A stretch of DNA of 35,920 nucleotides from an uncultured beta proteobacterium (lineage in GTDB: Bacteria > Pseudomonadota > Gammaproteobacteria > Burkholderiales > Burkholderiaceae): the NCBI GenBank assembly GCA_903837335.1, contig CAILUH010000006.1:1-35920 (forward strand). The letters run 5' to 3'. Numbering within the stretch: the first letter of the stretch is position 1; each line of letters opens with the position of its first letter. The position numbers and the translations under genes were made by a program. Below the pieces are notes generated by a model. That model saw only the letters and a list, made by a program, of their open reading frames with translations. It was not told where the DNA came from and did not search any database. Of this stretch, positions 6,557 to 14,792 are shown one piece after another.

Positions 6557-8936
6557 TCTTGCAGGATTAGTACTTGATCCTGTTACTGCCGACCAACGTT
6601 ACATTGGCGAGAGTGAGCCACGCCGTAGTGCCAAACGCTTATTAGAGGGCCAAGGTACGTATGTTGATGATCTACAGTTTCCACGTATGGGTCATGTGGT
6701 GTATTGGCGTTCGCCGGTTGCGCATATGCAGATTTTGCAAATCCATACTGCCGCAGCGCGTAACATGCCAGGCGTTTTAGCGGTCGTAGATGGTGTACAG
6801 ATGGCGACCATCTGCAAGCCTTGGGTCGCTACTTTAAGTCATCTTGCTGGGATGAAATCAGCCCCGCAACACGCTTTAGCGATTGAACGCGCTTGCTGGC
6901 AAGGGGAGCCCGTAGTTGCAGTAGTCGCAGATACCCGTGCACAAGCCGAAGATGCTTTACAACTCATTGAGGTGGAATGGGAGGAGTTACCTGCCGTGGT
7001 CTCTATGCTGACTGCTTTAGATCCTGAAACACCTTTGATTCATCCGGAGTTAGGCGATAACCTGTGTTTTAGTCGCACTCTAGATGTAGGACAGGTCGAT
7101 GCGCAGTTTGCGACTGCCGAGATTGTGGCTGAAGCTACTTTTGGGTTTGGACGACATACCGGGGTTACGCTTGAGCCCCGTTGTCAAATTGCAGATTACA
7201 ACCCCGGCGATGGTCGCTTAACGGTCTATCATTCGCAGCAAGCCCCGCACATGATGCAAGATCTCTATTGCCGGCAATTTGGTTTGGCTGAATCGGATGT
7301 GCATGTCATTTGTAAAGATGTTGGTGGTTCATTTGGGATTAAAGTGCACGCCTATCCCGATGATTTTGCAACTGTTGGTTTGGCTATTTTATTAGGGCGC
7401 CCCATTAAATTTGTGGCTGACCGTCTAGAGTCATTTACCAGCGATATTCATGCTCGTGAACATCAAGTGAAGGGACGTATTGCAGTTAATAAGCAGGGCG
7501 ATATTTTGGCTTTCGAGATTGATGATCTCACAGCAATTGGCCCCTATTCAATGTTCCCGCGCACCAGTGCAATTGAAGGCAATCAAGTGGTTAACTTAGT
7601 TGGCGGCCCTTATAAGCACCAACATTATCGCGCCCAACTGCAGGTGGTGTTTCAAAATAAAACCCCCACTTGTCAATACCGCGGCGTAGGTCATCCCATC
7701 GCTTGTGCTGTTACAGAAGGTTTAGTGGATTTAGCAGCAGAAAAATTACAAATGGACCCTTTAGCTTTTCGGCGGCGCAATGTGATTCCGGATGATGCCT
7801 ATCCATGCTCGGGAGCCTCGGGAATTAAGTTAGAAATTCTCTCGCATGAACAATGTTTGCGCACCATTGAAAAAATGATGAATTACACCGAATTGCGCCA
7901 AGAGCAAGCCACGCTTCGAAAAAAAGGCATTTATCGGGGTATCGGTTTTGCTGCCTTAATTGAATTAACCAATCCCAGTGCAGCATTTTATGGTGTTGGC
8001 GGGGCCCGCATTGCTTCGCAAGATGGCGCTACGGCTAGACTCGACCCATCAGGGGTGGTGAGTATTATGGTGGGTGTAGGTGAACAGGGCCAAGGCACCG
8101 AAGGTATATATGCGCAAATTGCCGCGGATGCCGTTGGAGTGCCGATTACAGATGTGCGGATTATTACGGGTGATACGGCCGTAACTCCTTATGGGGGTGG
8201 CACCTGGGCATCCCGTGGCGCTGGAATTGGTGGCGAAGCAGTGTTGTTAGCAGCGCAGGCTTTACAAGAAAATATTTTGCGTTTAGCTGGCGCTATTTTG
8301 CAGCGTGATACCGCTGAATTGCTGGTGCGACGGAGTCAAATTATTGATAAAGCGACCGGCCAAGCAGTGCTACCATTTTCAGAAATAGGGCGCATTGGTT
8401 ACTTCCGTACCGATACCCTTCCAAATGATTTTAAAGTGGACTTAATGGTGACCCGCCATTATGCACAACGGGATTATCCATTTATCTTTACCAATGGCGT
8501 ACAAGCCTCTTACGTTGAAGTAGATATCGATACCGGGTTTGTTACTTTGCTTAAGCATTGGGCAGTTGAAGATTGTGGGCGGGTATTGAACCCGATGTTG
8601 GTAGATGAGCAAGTTCGCGGGGCAATTGTGCAAGGCATCGGTGGCGTACTCTATGAAGAGTGTCTTTATGATGACAGCGGCCTGTTACGCAATGGGAATA
8701 TGGCTGATTATTTGGTGCCCATGGCAAATGAAATGCCCGATATTGAAGTGGCACATGTCCAAACACCTACGGCCTCTTCGCAATTAGGGGCCAAAGGCGC
8801 TGGTGAAGCTGGTACTGCTGGCGCACCAGCGGCGGTGATGAATGCCATTAACGACGCCTTAATGCCATTTAACGTTAAGGTATTTGAGCAGCCCATTACC
8901 TCGGAAAAAATTCTTCGCGCCTTAGGCAAAATTTAA
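6540..8936 (+). CDS. Xanthine dehydrogenase-family molybdopterin-binding (large) subunit, not CO dehydrogenase
   Basis: This is a 798-residue catalytic subunit carrying molybdopterin cytosine dinucleotide in this family. I place the start at GTG 6540, not the track start 6420, because TTGGAGG precedes it by six bases and the upstream reading would add a hydrophobic tail lying inside the 2Fe-2S gene. Landmarks are GGSFGIK (262-268), the active-site loop CQYRGVGHP (378-386) and the conserved GEAG with the probable catalytic base E756. The AYRCSFR loop of form I CO dehydrogenase is absent, so CO oxidation is very unlikely. Relatives hydroxylate aldehydes, purines or N-heteroaromatics. Maturation genes (XdhC/CoxF type) are not in the window. 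The substrate is undetermined. Confidence 0.93.
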   Translation: MNKPNDLAGLVLDPVTADQRYIGESEPRRSAKRLLEGQGTYVDDLQFPRMGHVVYWRSPVAHMQILQIHTAAARNMPGVLAVVDGVQMATICKPWVATLSHLAGMKSAPQHALAIERACWQGEPVVAVVADTRAQAEDALQLIEVEWEELPAVVSMLTALDPETPLIHPELGDNLCFSRTLDVGQVDAQFATAEIVAEATFGFGRHTGVTLEPRCQIADYNPGDGRLTVYHSQQAPHMMQDLYCRQFGLAESDVHVICKDVGGSFGIKVHAYPDDFATVGLAILLGRPIKFVADRLESFTSDIHAREHQVKGRIAVNKQGDILAFEIDDLTAIGPYSMFPRTSAIEGNQVVNLVGGPYKHQHYRAQLQVVFQNKTPTCQYRGVGHPIACAVTEGLVDLAAEKLQMDPLAFRRRNVIPDDAYPCSGASGIKLEILSHEQCLRTIEKMMNYTELRQEQATLRKKGIYRGIGFAALIELTNPSAAFYGVGGARIASQDGATARLDPSGVVSIMVGVGEQGQGTEGIYAQIAADAVGVPITDVRIITGDTAVTPYGGGTWASRGAGIGGEAVLLAAQALQENILRLAGAILQRDTAELLVRRSQIIDKATGQAVLPFSEIGRIGYFRTDTLPNDFKVDLMVTRHYAQRDYPFIFTNGVQASYVEVDIDTGFVTLLKHWAVEDCGRVLNPMLVDEQVRGAIVQGIGGVLYEECLYDDSGLLRNGNMADYLVPMANEMPDIEVAHVQTPTASSQLGAKGAGEAGTAGAPAAVMNAINDALMPFNVKVFEQPITSEKILRALGKI

Positions 8937-8988
8937 GTTTTTTTAAGTCCTGTACTATTGCTAATCTTCATATCAAATTGCGAGAATA

Positions 8989-9768
8989 ATGATGTCTTTT
9001 TTAAGCGGAAAAATTGCTTTAGTGACTGGCTCAACCAGCGGGATTGGATTAGCTATAGCTAAGGCCTTGGCACAGCAAGGCGTTCACGTCATGATGAATG
9101 GTTTTGGTGAAAAAGAAGCTGCCCTAGCAGAGGTTAAAGCCTTTGGAGTAGAAGTAGATTATCACGGCGCTGATATGAGTAAGCCTAAAGAAATTGAAGA
9201 CTTGATTCTGGCAGTTGAAAAACGTTTTGGGTCGCTCGATATTTTAGTCAACAATGCCGGTATTCAGCATGTCGATAAAATTGAAGATTTTCCGGCAGAA
9301 AGATGGGAAGCCGTGATTGCGATTAATCTCAGCTCAGCCTTTTATGCGAGCCACTTTGCTTTACCAGCAATGAAGAAACGTAACTGGGGTCGCATTATTA
9401 ATATTGCTTCAGTGCATGGTTTAGTAGGATCAGCTGATAAGTCGGCTTATGTTGCAGCTAAACATGGAATTATTGGTCTTACAAAAGTAACTGCCTTAGA
9501 AAATGCGCGCACTGGAATTACTTGCAATGCGATTTGCCCAGGTTGGGTACTCACTCCGTTAGTGCAAAAGCAGGTTGATGCGCGCGCTGAACGTGAACAT
9601 ATTTCCAATGAAGCTGCCAAAATTGCTTTGGTCTCTGAGAAGCAGCCTTCAGGCGAGTTCGTCAAGCTAGAGCAGTTGGGTGCGTTAGCCGTCTTCCTCT
9701 GTGGACCAGATGCCTCAGAGGTTAGGGGTGCCGCTTGGAATATGGATGGTGGTTGGGTAGCCCAATAA
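8989..9768 (+). CDS. bdhA: 3-hydroxybutyrate dehydrogenase (short-chain dehydrogenase)
   Basis: This 259-residue cytoplasmic NAD-dependent SDR interconverts 3-hydroxybutyrate and acetoacetate. Visible motifs are TGSTSGIG (13-20), NNAG (88-91), catalytic N113, S141, Y154 and K158, and the HBDH-typical segments YVAAKHGIIGLTKVTALE and CNAICPGWVLTPLVQKQ. The C-terminus GGWVAQ is also typical. Length is normal. The start is at 8989 or the adjacent second Met at 8992. It lies 52 bp after the molybdenum hydroxylase in the same direction and could be part of that operon or belong to polyhydroxybutyrate turnover; the gap holds no clear terminator. The lyase-like gene converges on it with 5 bp between stops. 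Confidence 0.92.
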   Translation: MMSFLSGKIALVTGSTSGIGLAIAKALAQQGVHVMMNGFGEKEAALAEVKAFGVEVDYHGADMSKPKEIEDLILAVEKRFGSLDILVNNAGIQHVDKIEDFPAERWEAVIAINLSSAFYASHFALPAMKKRNWGRIINIASVHGLVGSADKSAYVAAKHGIIGLTKVTALENARTGITCNAICPGWVLTPLVQKQVDARAEREHISNEAAKIALVSEKQPSGEFVKLEQLGALAVFLCGPDASEVRGAAWNMDGGWVAQ

Positions 9769-9773
9769 AACAA

Positions 9774-10694
9774 CTATTGCTGTGGTGCTGCATGTAGCCG
9801 ATCAACCTTACCAGCCATCAGTAGCTGGCTAGGCAGTCTTCGCCCAATGAGGGTTTGCAAGTCCCCCGAGCATTCCAGCAGCAGGTCTAAATTGATATTG
9901 GTAGCGTAGCCCATTAAATCCAACATATGCACTAATTCTTCGGTGCAAATATTACCGGTTGCGCCTGGTGCGTAAGGACAACCTCCCAAGCCACCCAGAG
10001 ATGAATCAAAGCGCACTATGCCGGCCTCAACTGCTGCTAAAGCATTTGCTAGACCCATGCCGCGCGTATTGTGAAAGTGTAAGGTCCATTGGATATGCGG
10101 ATACTTATCTTGTACCACTAAGCAAATGGCTTTGACTTGCGCCGGGTTTGCCATTCCAGTGGTATCGCATATCGTTAGTCCGCGTACCCCTAAATTAGCA
10201 AAGTAATCAATCCAATACATCAGGTCTTGAAGACTGATTGTTCCAGCGATAGGGCAACCAAAGCTAGTGGATAAAGAAACGTTACTCGCTATACCTGCTT
10301 GGTTGGCAAAGGCAATGACCGCATTTAGTGCAGCAGCAGAATCCGTCCGACTCATGCGCAAATTAGCTTGGTTATGAGCCTCACTTACCGACATCACCAA
10401 ATTAAACTCGTCGACCTGAACTTCGGCGGCGCGTTGCGCGCCTTTTAAATTTGGAATAAGGGCGGTATATTCCACTTCTGGCTGACGCGTGATGCCTTGC
10501 ATCACTTGTTCGGCATCCGCCAACATGGGAATTGCCTTGGGGCTGGTAAATGAGCTTACTTCAATTTTTGCGTAGCCGGCATTACTCAGTCGATTAATGA
10601 GCCGAATTTTTTCAGCCGTAGGCACGAACTGAGCTTCAGCCTGAAAGCCATCGCGTGTCACAACTTCCTGGATAAACAGGCGTTTAGGGCTCAT
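9774..10694 (-). CDS. HMG-CoA lyase-family aldolase (hydroxymethylglutaryl-CoA lyase-like)
   Basis: This 306-residue TIM-barrel lyase belongs to the DRE-TIM family, which cleaves 3-hydroxy-3-methylglutaryl-CoA or related citramalyl-type CoA esters to acetyl-CoA and an oxo product. Motifs are RDGFQ (14-18; classical enzymes have RDGLQ), metal ligands D15, H206 and H208 (LHFHNTRG), and the signature GLGGCPYAPGA with catalytic C239. The RDGFQ and EVSSFTSPKAIPM pattern marks a Burkholderiales subgroup whose substrate may not be HMG-CoA. It converges with the 3-hydroxybutyrate dehydrogenase gene; both handle acetoacetate if the substrate is HMG-CoA. The family is secure, the exact substrate is open. 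Confidence 0.88.
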   Translation of the reverse strand: MSPKRLFIQEVVTRDGFQAEAQFVPTAEKIRLINRLSNAGYAKIEVSSFTSPKAIPMLADAEQVMQGITRQPEVEYTALIPNLKGAQRAAEVQVDEFNLVMSVSEAHNQANLRMSRTDSAAALNAVIAFANQAGIASNVSLSTSFGCPIAGTISLQDLMYWIDYFANLGVRGLTICDTTGMANPAQVKAICLVVQDKYPHIQWTLHFHNTRGMGLANALAAVEAGIVRFDSSLGGLGGCPYAPGATGNICTEELVHMLDLMGYATNINLDLLLECSGDLQTLIGRRLPSQLLMAGKVDRLHAAPQQ

Positions 10695-10774
10695 TTTTAA
10701 GAAGGATAATGATAGTTAGAAGGGTGTAAGTACCTATTTTAATTGAGAATAGCGGATTTCTGGCGTTTGCGTAC

Positions 10775-10789
10775 GGAAGATGCTCTTCC
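10775..10789. promoter_or_regulatory. Inverted repeat GGAAGA-N3-TCTTCC in a divergent promoter region
   Basis: A perfect 6-bp-arm inverted repeat lies in the 154-bp gap between the divergent lyase gene and the Urate_ox_N gene. It could be an operator. No other signal in the gap is convincing, and a repeat of this length can arise by chance. Confidence 0.25.
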
Positions 10790-10848
10790 CTGAATCGTTT
10801 ATAGTTACTGCGAATCAAACCGATTGTTTATCAACAGGAGAATTTAAG

Positions 10849-11445
10849 ATGGCTTCAATTCTGACTTCATTAGGGCGTACGGTACTAGCCGGCTTTATCC
10901 TTTTGCTCATTATTATTTTTGCGTTCGGCGGCTTTGCTGGTAATAGCTGGACCTTGTTTACCTTTCGTTGGTTGCATGTCACCTCTGGGGTAATGTGGAT
11001 TGGTTTGTTGTGGTACTTTAATTTTGTCCAAATTCCTTCGATGCCTAAAATTCCTGATGAGCAAAAGCCAGCCATTAGTAAAGTGATTGCCCCTGCGGCT
11101 TTATTTTGGTTTCGCTGGGCAGCTTTAGCAACGGTCGTTACTGGTTTGCTAGTCGCCATTATTAGCGGTTATGTACATCAAGCGTTTACTTTACAGCCAG
11201 CTTTCCGCGCCATTGGGTTGGGAATGTGGATCGCTTTAATTATGGCCTTTAATGTTTGGTTCATTATTTGGCCTAATCAAAAACGGGCCCTGGGAATAGT
11301 GGCAGTTGAGCCTGCTGTCAAGGCAAAATCGGCTCGCGTAGCGATGCTAACTTCACGCATTAACACCGTGTTATCAATCCCAATGTTATTTTTAATGAGC
11401 GCCCAATCCCATAATCAAGGTTGGTTTGTGGCAATCATTTCCTAA
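10849..11445 (+). CDS. Membrane protein with urate hydroxylase PuuD-type N-terminal domain (Urate_ox_N)
   Basis: This 198-residue integral membrane protein has about five hydrophobic segments. RWLHVTSGVMWIGLLWYFNF resembles the Urate_ox_N (DUF989) domain of the membrane urate hydroxylase PuuD, whose conserved histidines lie in the membrane. PuuD itself is about twice as long and ends in a cytochrome c domain; here no CxxCH is present, so this is the membrane part alone. I start at ATG 10849, with AGGAG eight bases upstream, rather than the track start at 10780. Urate metabolism is not otherwise visible. It may be a stand-alone redox or quinone-interacting membrane protein. Confidence 0.75.
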   Translation: MASILTSLGRTVLAGFILLLIIIFAFGGFAGNSWTLFTFRWLHVTSGVMWIGLLWYFNFVQIPSMPKIPDEQKPAISKVIAPAALFWFRWAALATVVTGLLVAIISGYVHQAFTLQPAFRAIGLGMWIALIMAFNVWFIIWPNQKRALGIVAVEPAVKAKSARVAMLTSRINTVLSIPMLFLMSAQSHNQGWFVAIIS

Positions 11446-11450
11446 GTTGG

Positions 11451-11468
11451 TAAATCTTTAAAGATTTA
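11451..11468. other. Perfect 18-bp palindrome TAAATCTTTAAAGATTTA
   Basis: It lies six bases after the Urate_ox_N stop and just before the bidirectional terminator. Both strands read identically. It may be a protein site or simply an AT-rich accident; no gene start is near it. Confidence 0.35.
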
Positions 11469-11474
11469 AGTTAC

Positions 11475-11512
11475 AAAAAACCCACCGCAGAAATCTGTCG
11501 GTGGGTTTTTTT
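11475..11512. terminator. Bidirectional intrinsic terminator
   Basis: AAAAAACCCACCG and CGGTGGGTTTTTTT form a strong stem with an A-run on one side and a T-run on the other. It lies between convergent genes (Urate_ox_N on plus, rubredoxin reductase on minus), so it can end transcription from both. Confidence 0.92.
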
Positions 11513-11525
11513 ATTAGCTTGCCCA

Positions 11526-12698
11526 CTAAATTAAAACAGGGGGTAGTAATTTAGCTAAGGCGGCGCGCTCGGTCGTTGCGGTACCAACTAAGGCAAAGCC
11601 CAATAGCTCACCAGTGACACTTTTAAAGCAGGCTTTCATACCACCTTCTTGGGCGATCGACTCCCAGGTACCCACGGCATCTTTTGCAGGGGGAGAGACC
11701 ACGATTGGCATAGCAGGTGTTTTTACCATCACTGGCATTGCGGGGTAGAGTACAGTTGCTTCTTGTCCTAATAAATTGGGAGCTAAGGCGCGCGCAGCTT
11801 GCATAAGGGGCATGACATACGGCAGAACTAAGCCATCTACTTCGGCGCAATCACCCAATGCATATACTTCAGGTGCAGAAGTTTCAAGCCGACGATTAAC
11901 CTGAATACCCTGCTTAATGCTGAGGCCAGCTAACTTTGCTAAAGTGGTACGCGGTCGCAAACCGACTGCGGAGAGAACCACATCGCTTTGTAAGCGCACA
12001 CCATTTTTTAATTGCACCACTAGAGCATCTTCATGATAGGAAATGGTTTCAATGGTGGTTTCAAAATGCCAGCTTACGCCAGCCTGAGTTAATTCTCTTT
12101 TTAGCTCTTCAGCAGCGCTACTTGGTAGTAGGCGCCCCAGCGGCTGGCTAGCTAAATCAATCACATCGACGGTGTAACCTCCAGCAATTAAATCATTAGC
12201 AAACTCAGTGCCAATTAAACCTGCGCCTAAAATTGCGATACGTTTTTTATTAGTAATGCGCTCGCGAAAAGAGCGATATTCCTCTAAGTCATTTACTGAA
12301 ATCACTTGATCTGCCGCATTTCCTTGCAAGGGCAAGCGAATTTGATCGGCACCCAATGCTAAAACTAATTTGGCATACCCAATCCTGCCTGAAGAGCTGG
12401 TAATACATTGATTTTTAATGTCGATTGCGGTGACCTCAGTATGCGCCAAAATAGTAATACCTAATTGCGCTGCCATTTCTTCACATGAGCCAGTAATTAA
12501 TTGCATGGGCTCTTTTTTTCCAGCAATCGCAGTCGAGAGCATCGGTTTCGAATAAAAGTAAGCTGGCTCACGCGTGATTAAAGTGACAGATATATCTTTA
12601 TTTAATTTGCGAATTTCGCGAATGACGGTGTAACCCGCTAAACCACTACCGATAATGACTATTGGTGCCTCGATCTTAACCAATTTGGACCATTTCAA
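11526..12698 (-). CDS. rubB: Rubredoxin reductase-like FAD/NAD(P)-dependent oxidoreductase
   Basis: This 390-residue two-dinucleotide-domain flavoprotein has FAD site [12 protein letters not shown] (13-24), NAD site [16 protein letters not shown] (about 152-167) and the second FAD motif [12 protein letters not shown]. It should pass electrons from NAD(P)H to rubredoxin, which can feed an alkane hydroxylase or oxygen-detoxifying enzymes. The track start at 12698 is a TTG, lying inside the 3' end of the rubredoxin gene. No ATG is available before the FAD motif; TTG 12683 is a second choice. The 23-bp overlap suggests translational coupling and a fixed ratio of the two partners. No alkane hydroxylase is in the window. 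Confidence 0.88.
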   Translation of the reverse strand: MKWSKLVKIEAPIVIIGSGLAGYTVIREIRKLNKDISVTLITREPAYFYSKPMLSTAIAGKKEPMQLITGSCEEMAAQLGITILAHTEVTAIDIKNQCITSSSGRIGYAKLVLALGADQIRLPLQGNAADQVISVNDLEEYRSFRERITNKKRIAILGAGLIGTEFANDLIAGGYTVDVIDLASQPLGRLLPSSAAEELKRELTQAGVSWHFETTIETISYHEDALVVQLKNGVRLQSDVVLSAVGLRPRTTLAKLAGLSIKQGIQVNRRLETSAPEVYALGDCAEVDGLVLPYVMPLMQAARALAPNLLGQEATVLYPAMPVMVKTPAMPIVVSPPAKDAVGTWESIAQEGGMKACFKSVTGELLGFALVGTATTERAALAKLLPPVLI

Positions 12699-12843
12699 AA
12701 TCCGATTTTGCTACACCGCAATCGGGGCATGCCCAGCTATCGGGCACATCAGCCCAAACAGTACCGGGTGCCAACCCATCCTCCGGCAAGCCTAGGGCTT
12801 CATCATAAATAAAGCCACAAACGATACATTGCCACATTTTCAT
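12676..12843 (-). CDS. rubA: Rubredoxin (55 aa, not in ORF track)
   Basis: Reading the minus strand from ATG 12843 gives a 55-residue protein beginning [18 protein letters not shown] and containing [16 protein letters not shown]. The two CxxCG motifs (C6/C9 and C39/C42) are the four iron ligands of rubredoxin, and length and spacing are standard. It is a small cytoplasmic one-electron carrier. An alternative start is the ATG two codons later (12837). It overlaps the rubredoxin reductase gene by 23 bp and was missed by the track because of its length. Confidence 0.96.
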   Translation of the reverse strand: MKMWQCIVCGFIYDEALGLPEDGLAPGTVWADVPDSWACPDCGVAKSDFEMVQIG

Positions 12844-12944
12844 GGAAAACCTTTCAAGATATTAAGATAATTAGAGATTGAATGAGTCAGAGTTTATGTC
12901 ATTGCTGTTACGATCGAGTACTAATTTTTTATTAAGGATGAATG

Positions 12945-14045
12945 ATGTCAACCACTGAATTACTTTTTACCCCAGTTAATTTAGGTGCTTTACACCTTAA
13001 AAATCGCGTAGTGATGGCACCCTTAACGCGGATGAGGTCAATTGCCGACGATGTGCCCAATCCATTGTCGATTACCTATTACAGCCAGCGGGCCAGCGCT
13101 GGCTTAATTATTACCGAAGCAACCCAAATTAGCCCCCACGGCAAAGGATATCCGGCTACACCAGGTATTTATTCCCCAGCCCAAACAGCGGCTTGGAAAG
13201 AAATTGTGGCTGCCGTACATGCCAAGGGCGGCTTAATGGTGTCGCAGTTATGGCACGTGGGGCGTATTTCACATACCTCCCATCATCCAGAACATGGTGT
13301 GCCACTCGCGCCTAGCGCGATTGCGCCAGAGGGCGAAACCTTTACCGCCGATTGGAAAACCATGCCTTACGAAATTCCTAAAGCGATGACCGCTGCTGAA
13401 ATCGTCGTGCTTTTGCAAGACTTTAAATTAGCCGCCCAAAATGCAAAAGCAGCGGGTTTTGATGGCATTGAAATTCATTCAGCGAATGGTTATTTGCTTG
13501 ACCAATTTTTGCAAGACGGCACAAATCGCCGGACTGATGCGTATGGTGGTTCAATAGAAAATCGCTGCCGTCTTTTGGTTGAGGTTTTAGACACCGTGGG
13601 CACGGTTTTTCCATTTAATCGTATTGGCTTGCGTTTATCACCTTATGGCACATTCAATGACATGAGTGATAGTGATCCGATTGCACTGTTTACTGCAGTG
13701 ATGCAGCGTTTAAATACCTACGGCCTGGCCTATTTGCATATGATTGAGCCACGCTCTACATCAGCCGGCGGGAATGACCAGGCCTCAGAAGATATGCCGA
13801 TTACAGCGGCATTATTTCGCAAGTCATTTACTGGTGGATTCATTAGTGCAGGGGGCTATACCCAAGCTTTAGCCGAAACTGCTTTAGAAGATGGCTTAGC
13901 GGATGCTATTGCGTTTGGTCGTTTGTATATTTCTAATCCAGATTTAGTGGCGCGTTTTGCACAGCATGCCGATCTCAATCCTTACAATCGGGCTACTTTT
14001 TATGGCGGCGGAGCAGAAGGCTATACCGACTATTCCACGCTCTAG
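12945..14045 (+). CDS. nemA: Alkene reductase / Old Yellow Enzyme family (NemA-like)
   Basis: This 366-residue FMN-dependent ene-reductase reduces activated C=C bonds such as those in enones, N-ethylmaleimide or nitrate esters with NAD(P)H. Motifs (numbered from the track start) are VVMAPLTRMRS (FMN), QLWHVGRISH, and the substrate-binding H179/N182 pair in GIEIHSANGYLLDQFL. NRRTDAYGGSIENR and FGRLYISNPDLVARF are also present. The track begins at ATG 12942, but AAGGA lies at 12934-12938, so the second ATG (12945) has better spacing. It is divergent from rubredoxin across about 100 bp. Likely a general electrophile-detoxifying enzyme; the physiological substrate is unknown. Confidence 0.92.
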   Translation: MSTTELLFTPVNLGALHLKNRVVMAPLTRMRSIADDVPNPLSITYYSQRASAGLIITEATQISPHGKGYPATPGIYSPAQTAAWKEIVAAVHAKGGLMVSQLWHVGRISHTSHHPEHGVPLAPSAIAPEGETFTADWKTMPYEIPKAMTAAEIVVLLQDFKLAAQNAKAAGFDGIEIHSANGYLLDQFLQDGTNRRTDAYGGSIENRCRLLVEVLDTVGTVFPFNRIGLRLSPYGTFNDMSDSDPIALFTAVMQRLNTYGLAYLHMIEPRSTSAGGNDQASEDMPITAALFRKSFTGGFISAGGYTQALAETALEDGLADAIAFGRLYISNPDLVARFAQHADLNPYNRATFYGGGAEGYTDYSTL

Positions 14046-14086
14046 GCTAGCTATGATTAATACCTCATCCTGTTTAGTTGGAAAAA

Positions 14087-14734
14087 TTATTTAGCTGAAT
14101 ATAAATGCGCTGCTAAACCATTGGGGGTGGGCTCACCAATTTTATGTAGCGTATTGACATCAGTATGGTGAAACGGTTCAGTCTTTCCTTTAATCATCAG
14201 AATCGTATCGAGTTGATACGACCACGTGCCCGCAGCATTAAAAATAACTTCGATATGGTATTCAGTCGTTTTAAACGCATATTCAAGAAATGGATTCGAT
14301 GAAATACCTGAAGTTGGATCATTTTGATAGGCACTCAATTTAAATTGATCGACATTGGGATCAACCGTATTTGAGGCCATAGCAATTTGTCCACGCGGAA
14401 TCGCGAGGGTTTGCATCACTAACTGCGTTTTAGGATCCCACAACCAGTAGCCCACTTGATCGTGATACATCTTTATATTTCCGGGCTTAGTAATAAACGT
14501 GTGATATCGCAAGCCATACAGTAATTGGGGCCCATTCGTTTGGGGGTCGATAGGTTGCAGTTCGATATGTTCAACATAGGCTTGTTGTTTAGGCCCTGCA
14601 GCTTTAGGCTTTACGTCCATACCCATGGTCCCCTCCCAAATTCCGGCAAGACGGGTTAGGGGGCCGAGGTTTTTTAGGGTATCGACACTAACGTCACTTG
14701 GCTCGGTATAAATATCGGTTGGAAACTGCTCCAT
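14087..14734 (-). CDS. Nitrobindin-like / FABP-type heme-binding beta-barrel protein
   Basis: This 215-residue protein resembles the nitrobindin (THAP4 C-terminal, FABP-like) group. LTRLAGIWEGTMGMD (residues 27-41) matches the LxGxWxGxG opening strand of that barrel, and FHHTDVNTLHKIGEP near the C-terminus offers histidines where nitrobindin binds heme iron. There is no signal peptide. GGAAG eight bases before the ATG (minus strand) may be the ribosome site. Family members bind ferric heme and NO or peroxynitrite; some homologues have lost heme. It stands alone between convergent and divergent neighbours. The fold assignment is moderate, heme binding is inference. Confidence 0.7.
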   Translation of the reverse strand: MEQFPTDIYTEPSDVSVDTLKNLGPLTRLAGIWEGTMGMDVKPKAAGPKQQAYVEHIELQPIDPQTNGPQLLYGLRYHTFITKPGNIKMYHDQVGYWLWDPKTQLVMQTLAIPRGQIAMASNTVDPNVDQFKLSAYQNDPTSGISSNPFLEYAFKTTEYHIEVIFNAAGTWSYQLDTILMIKGKTEPFHHTDVNTLHKIGEPTPNGLAAHLYSAK

Positions 14735-14792
14735 AACAATTCTTCCAAAGAGTATGATTAAGCTATTAATTGTATTTGATGAGGAGATTTAA

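Noticed and set aside
4702-8936. Carbon monoxide dehydrogenase (coxGMSL) for CO oxidation
   Set aside because: The large subunit has QYRGVGHP rather than the AYRCSFR active-site loop needed for form I CO dehydrogenase.
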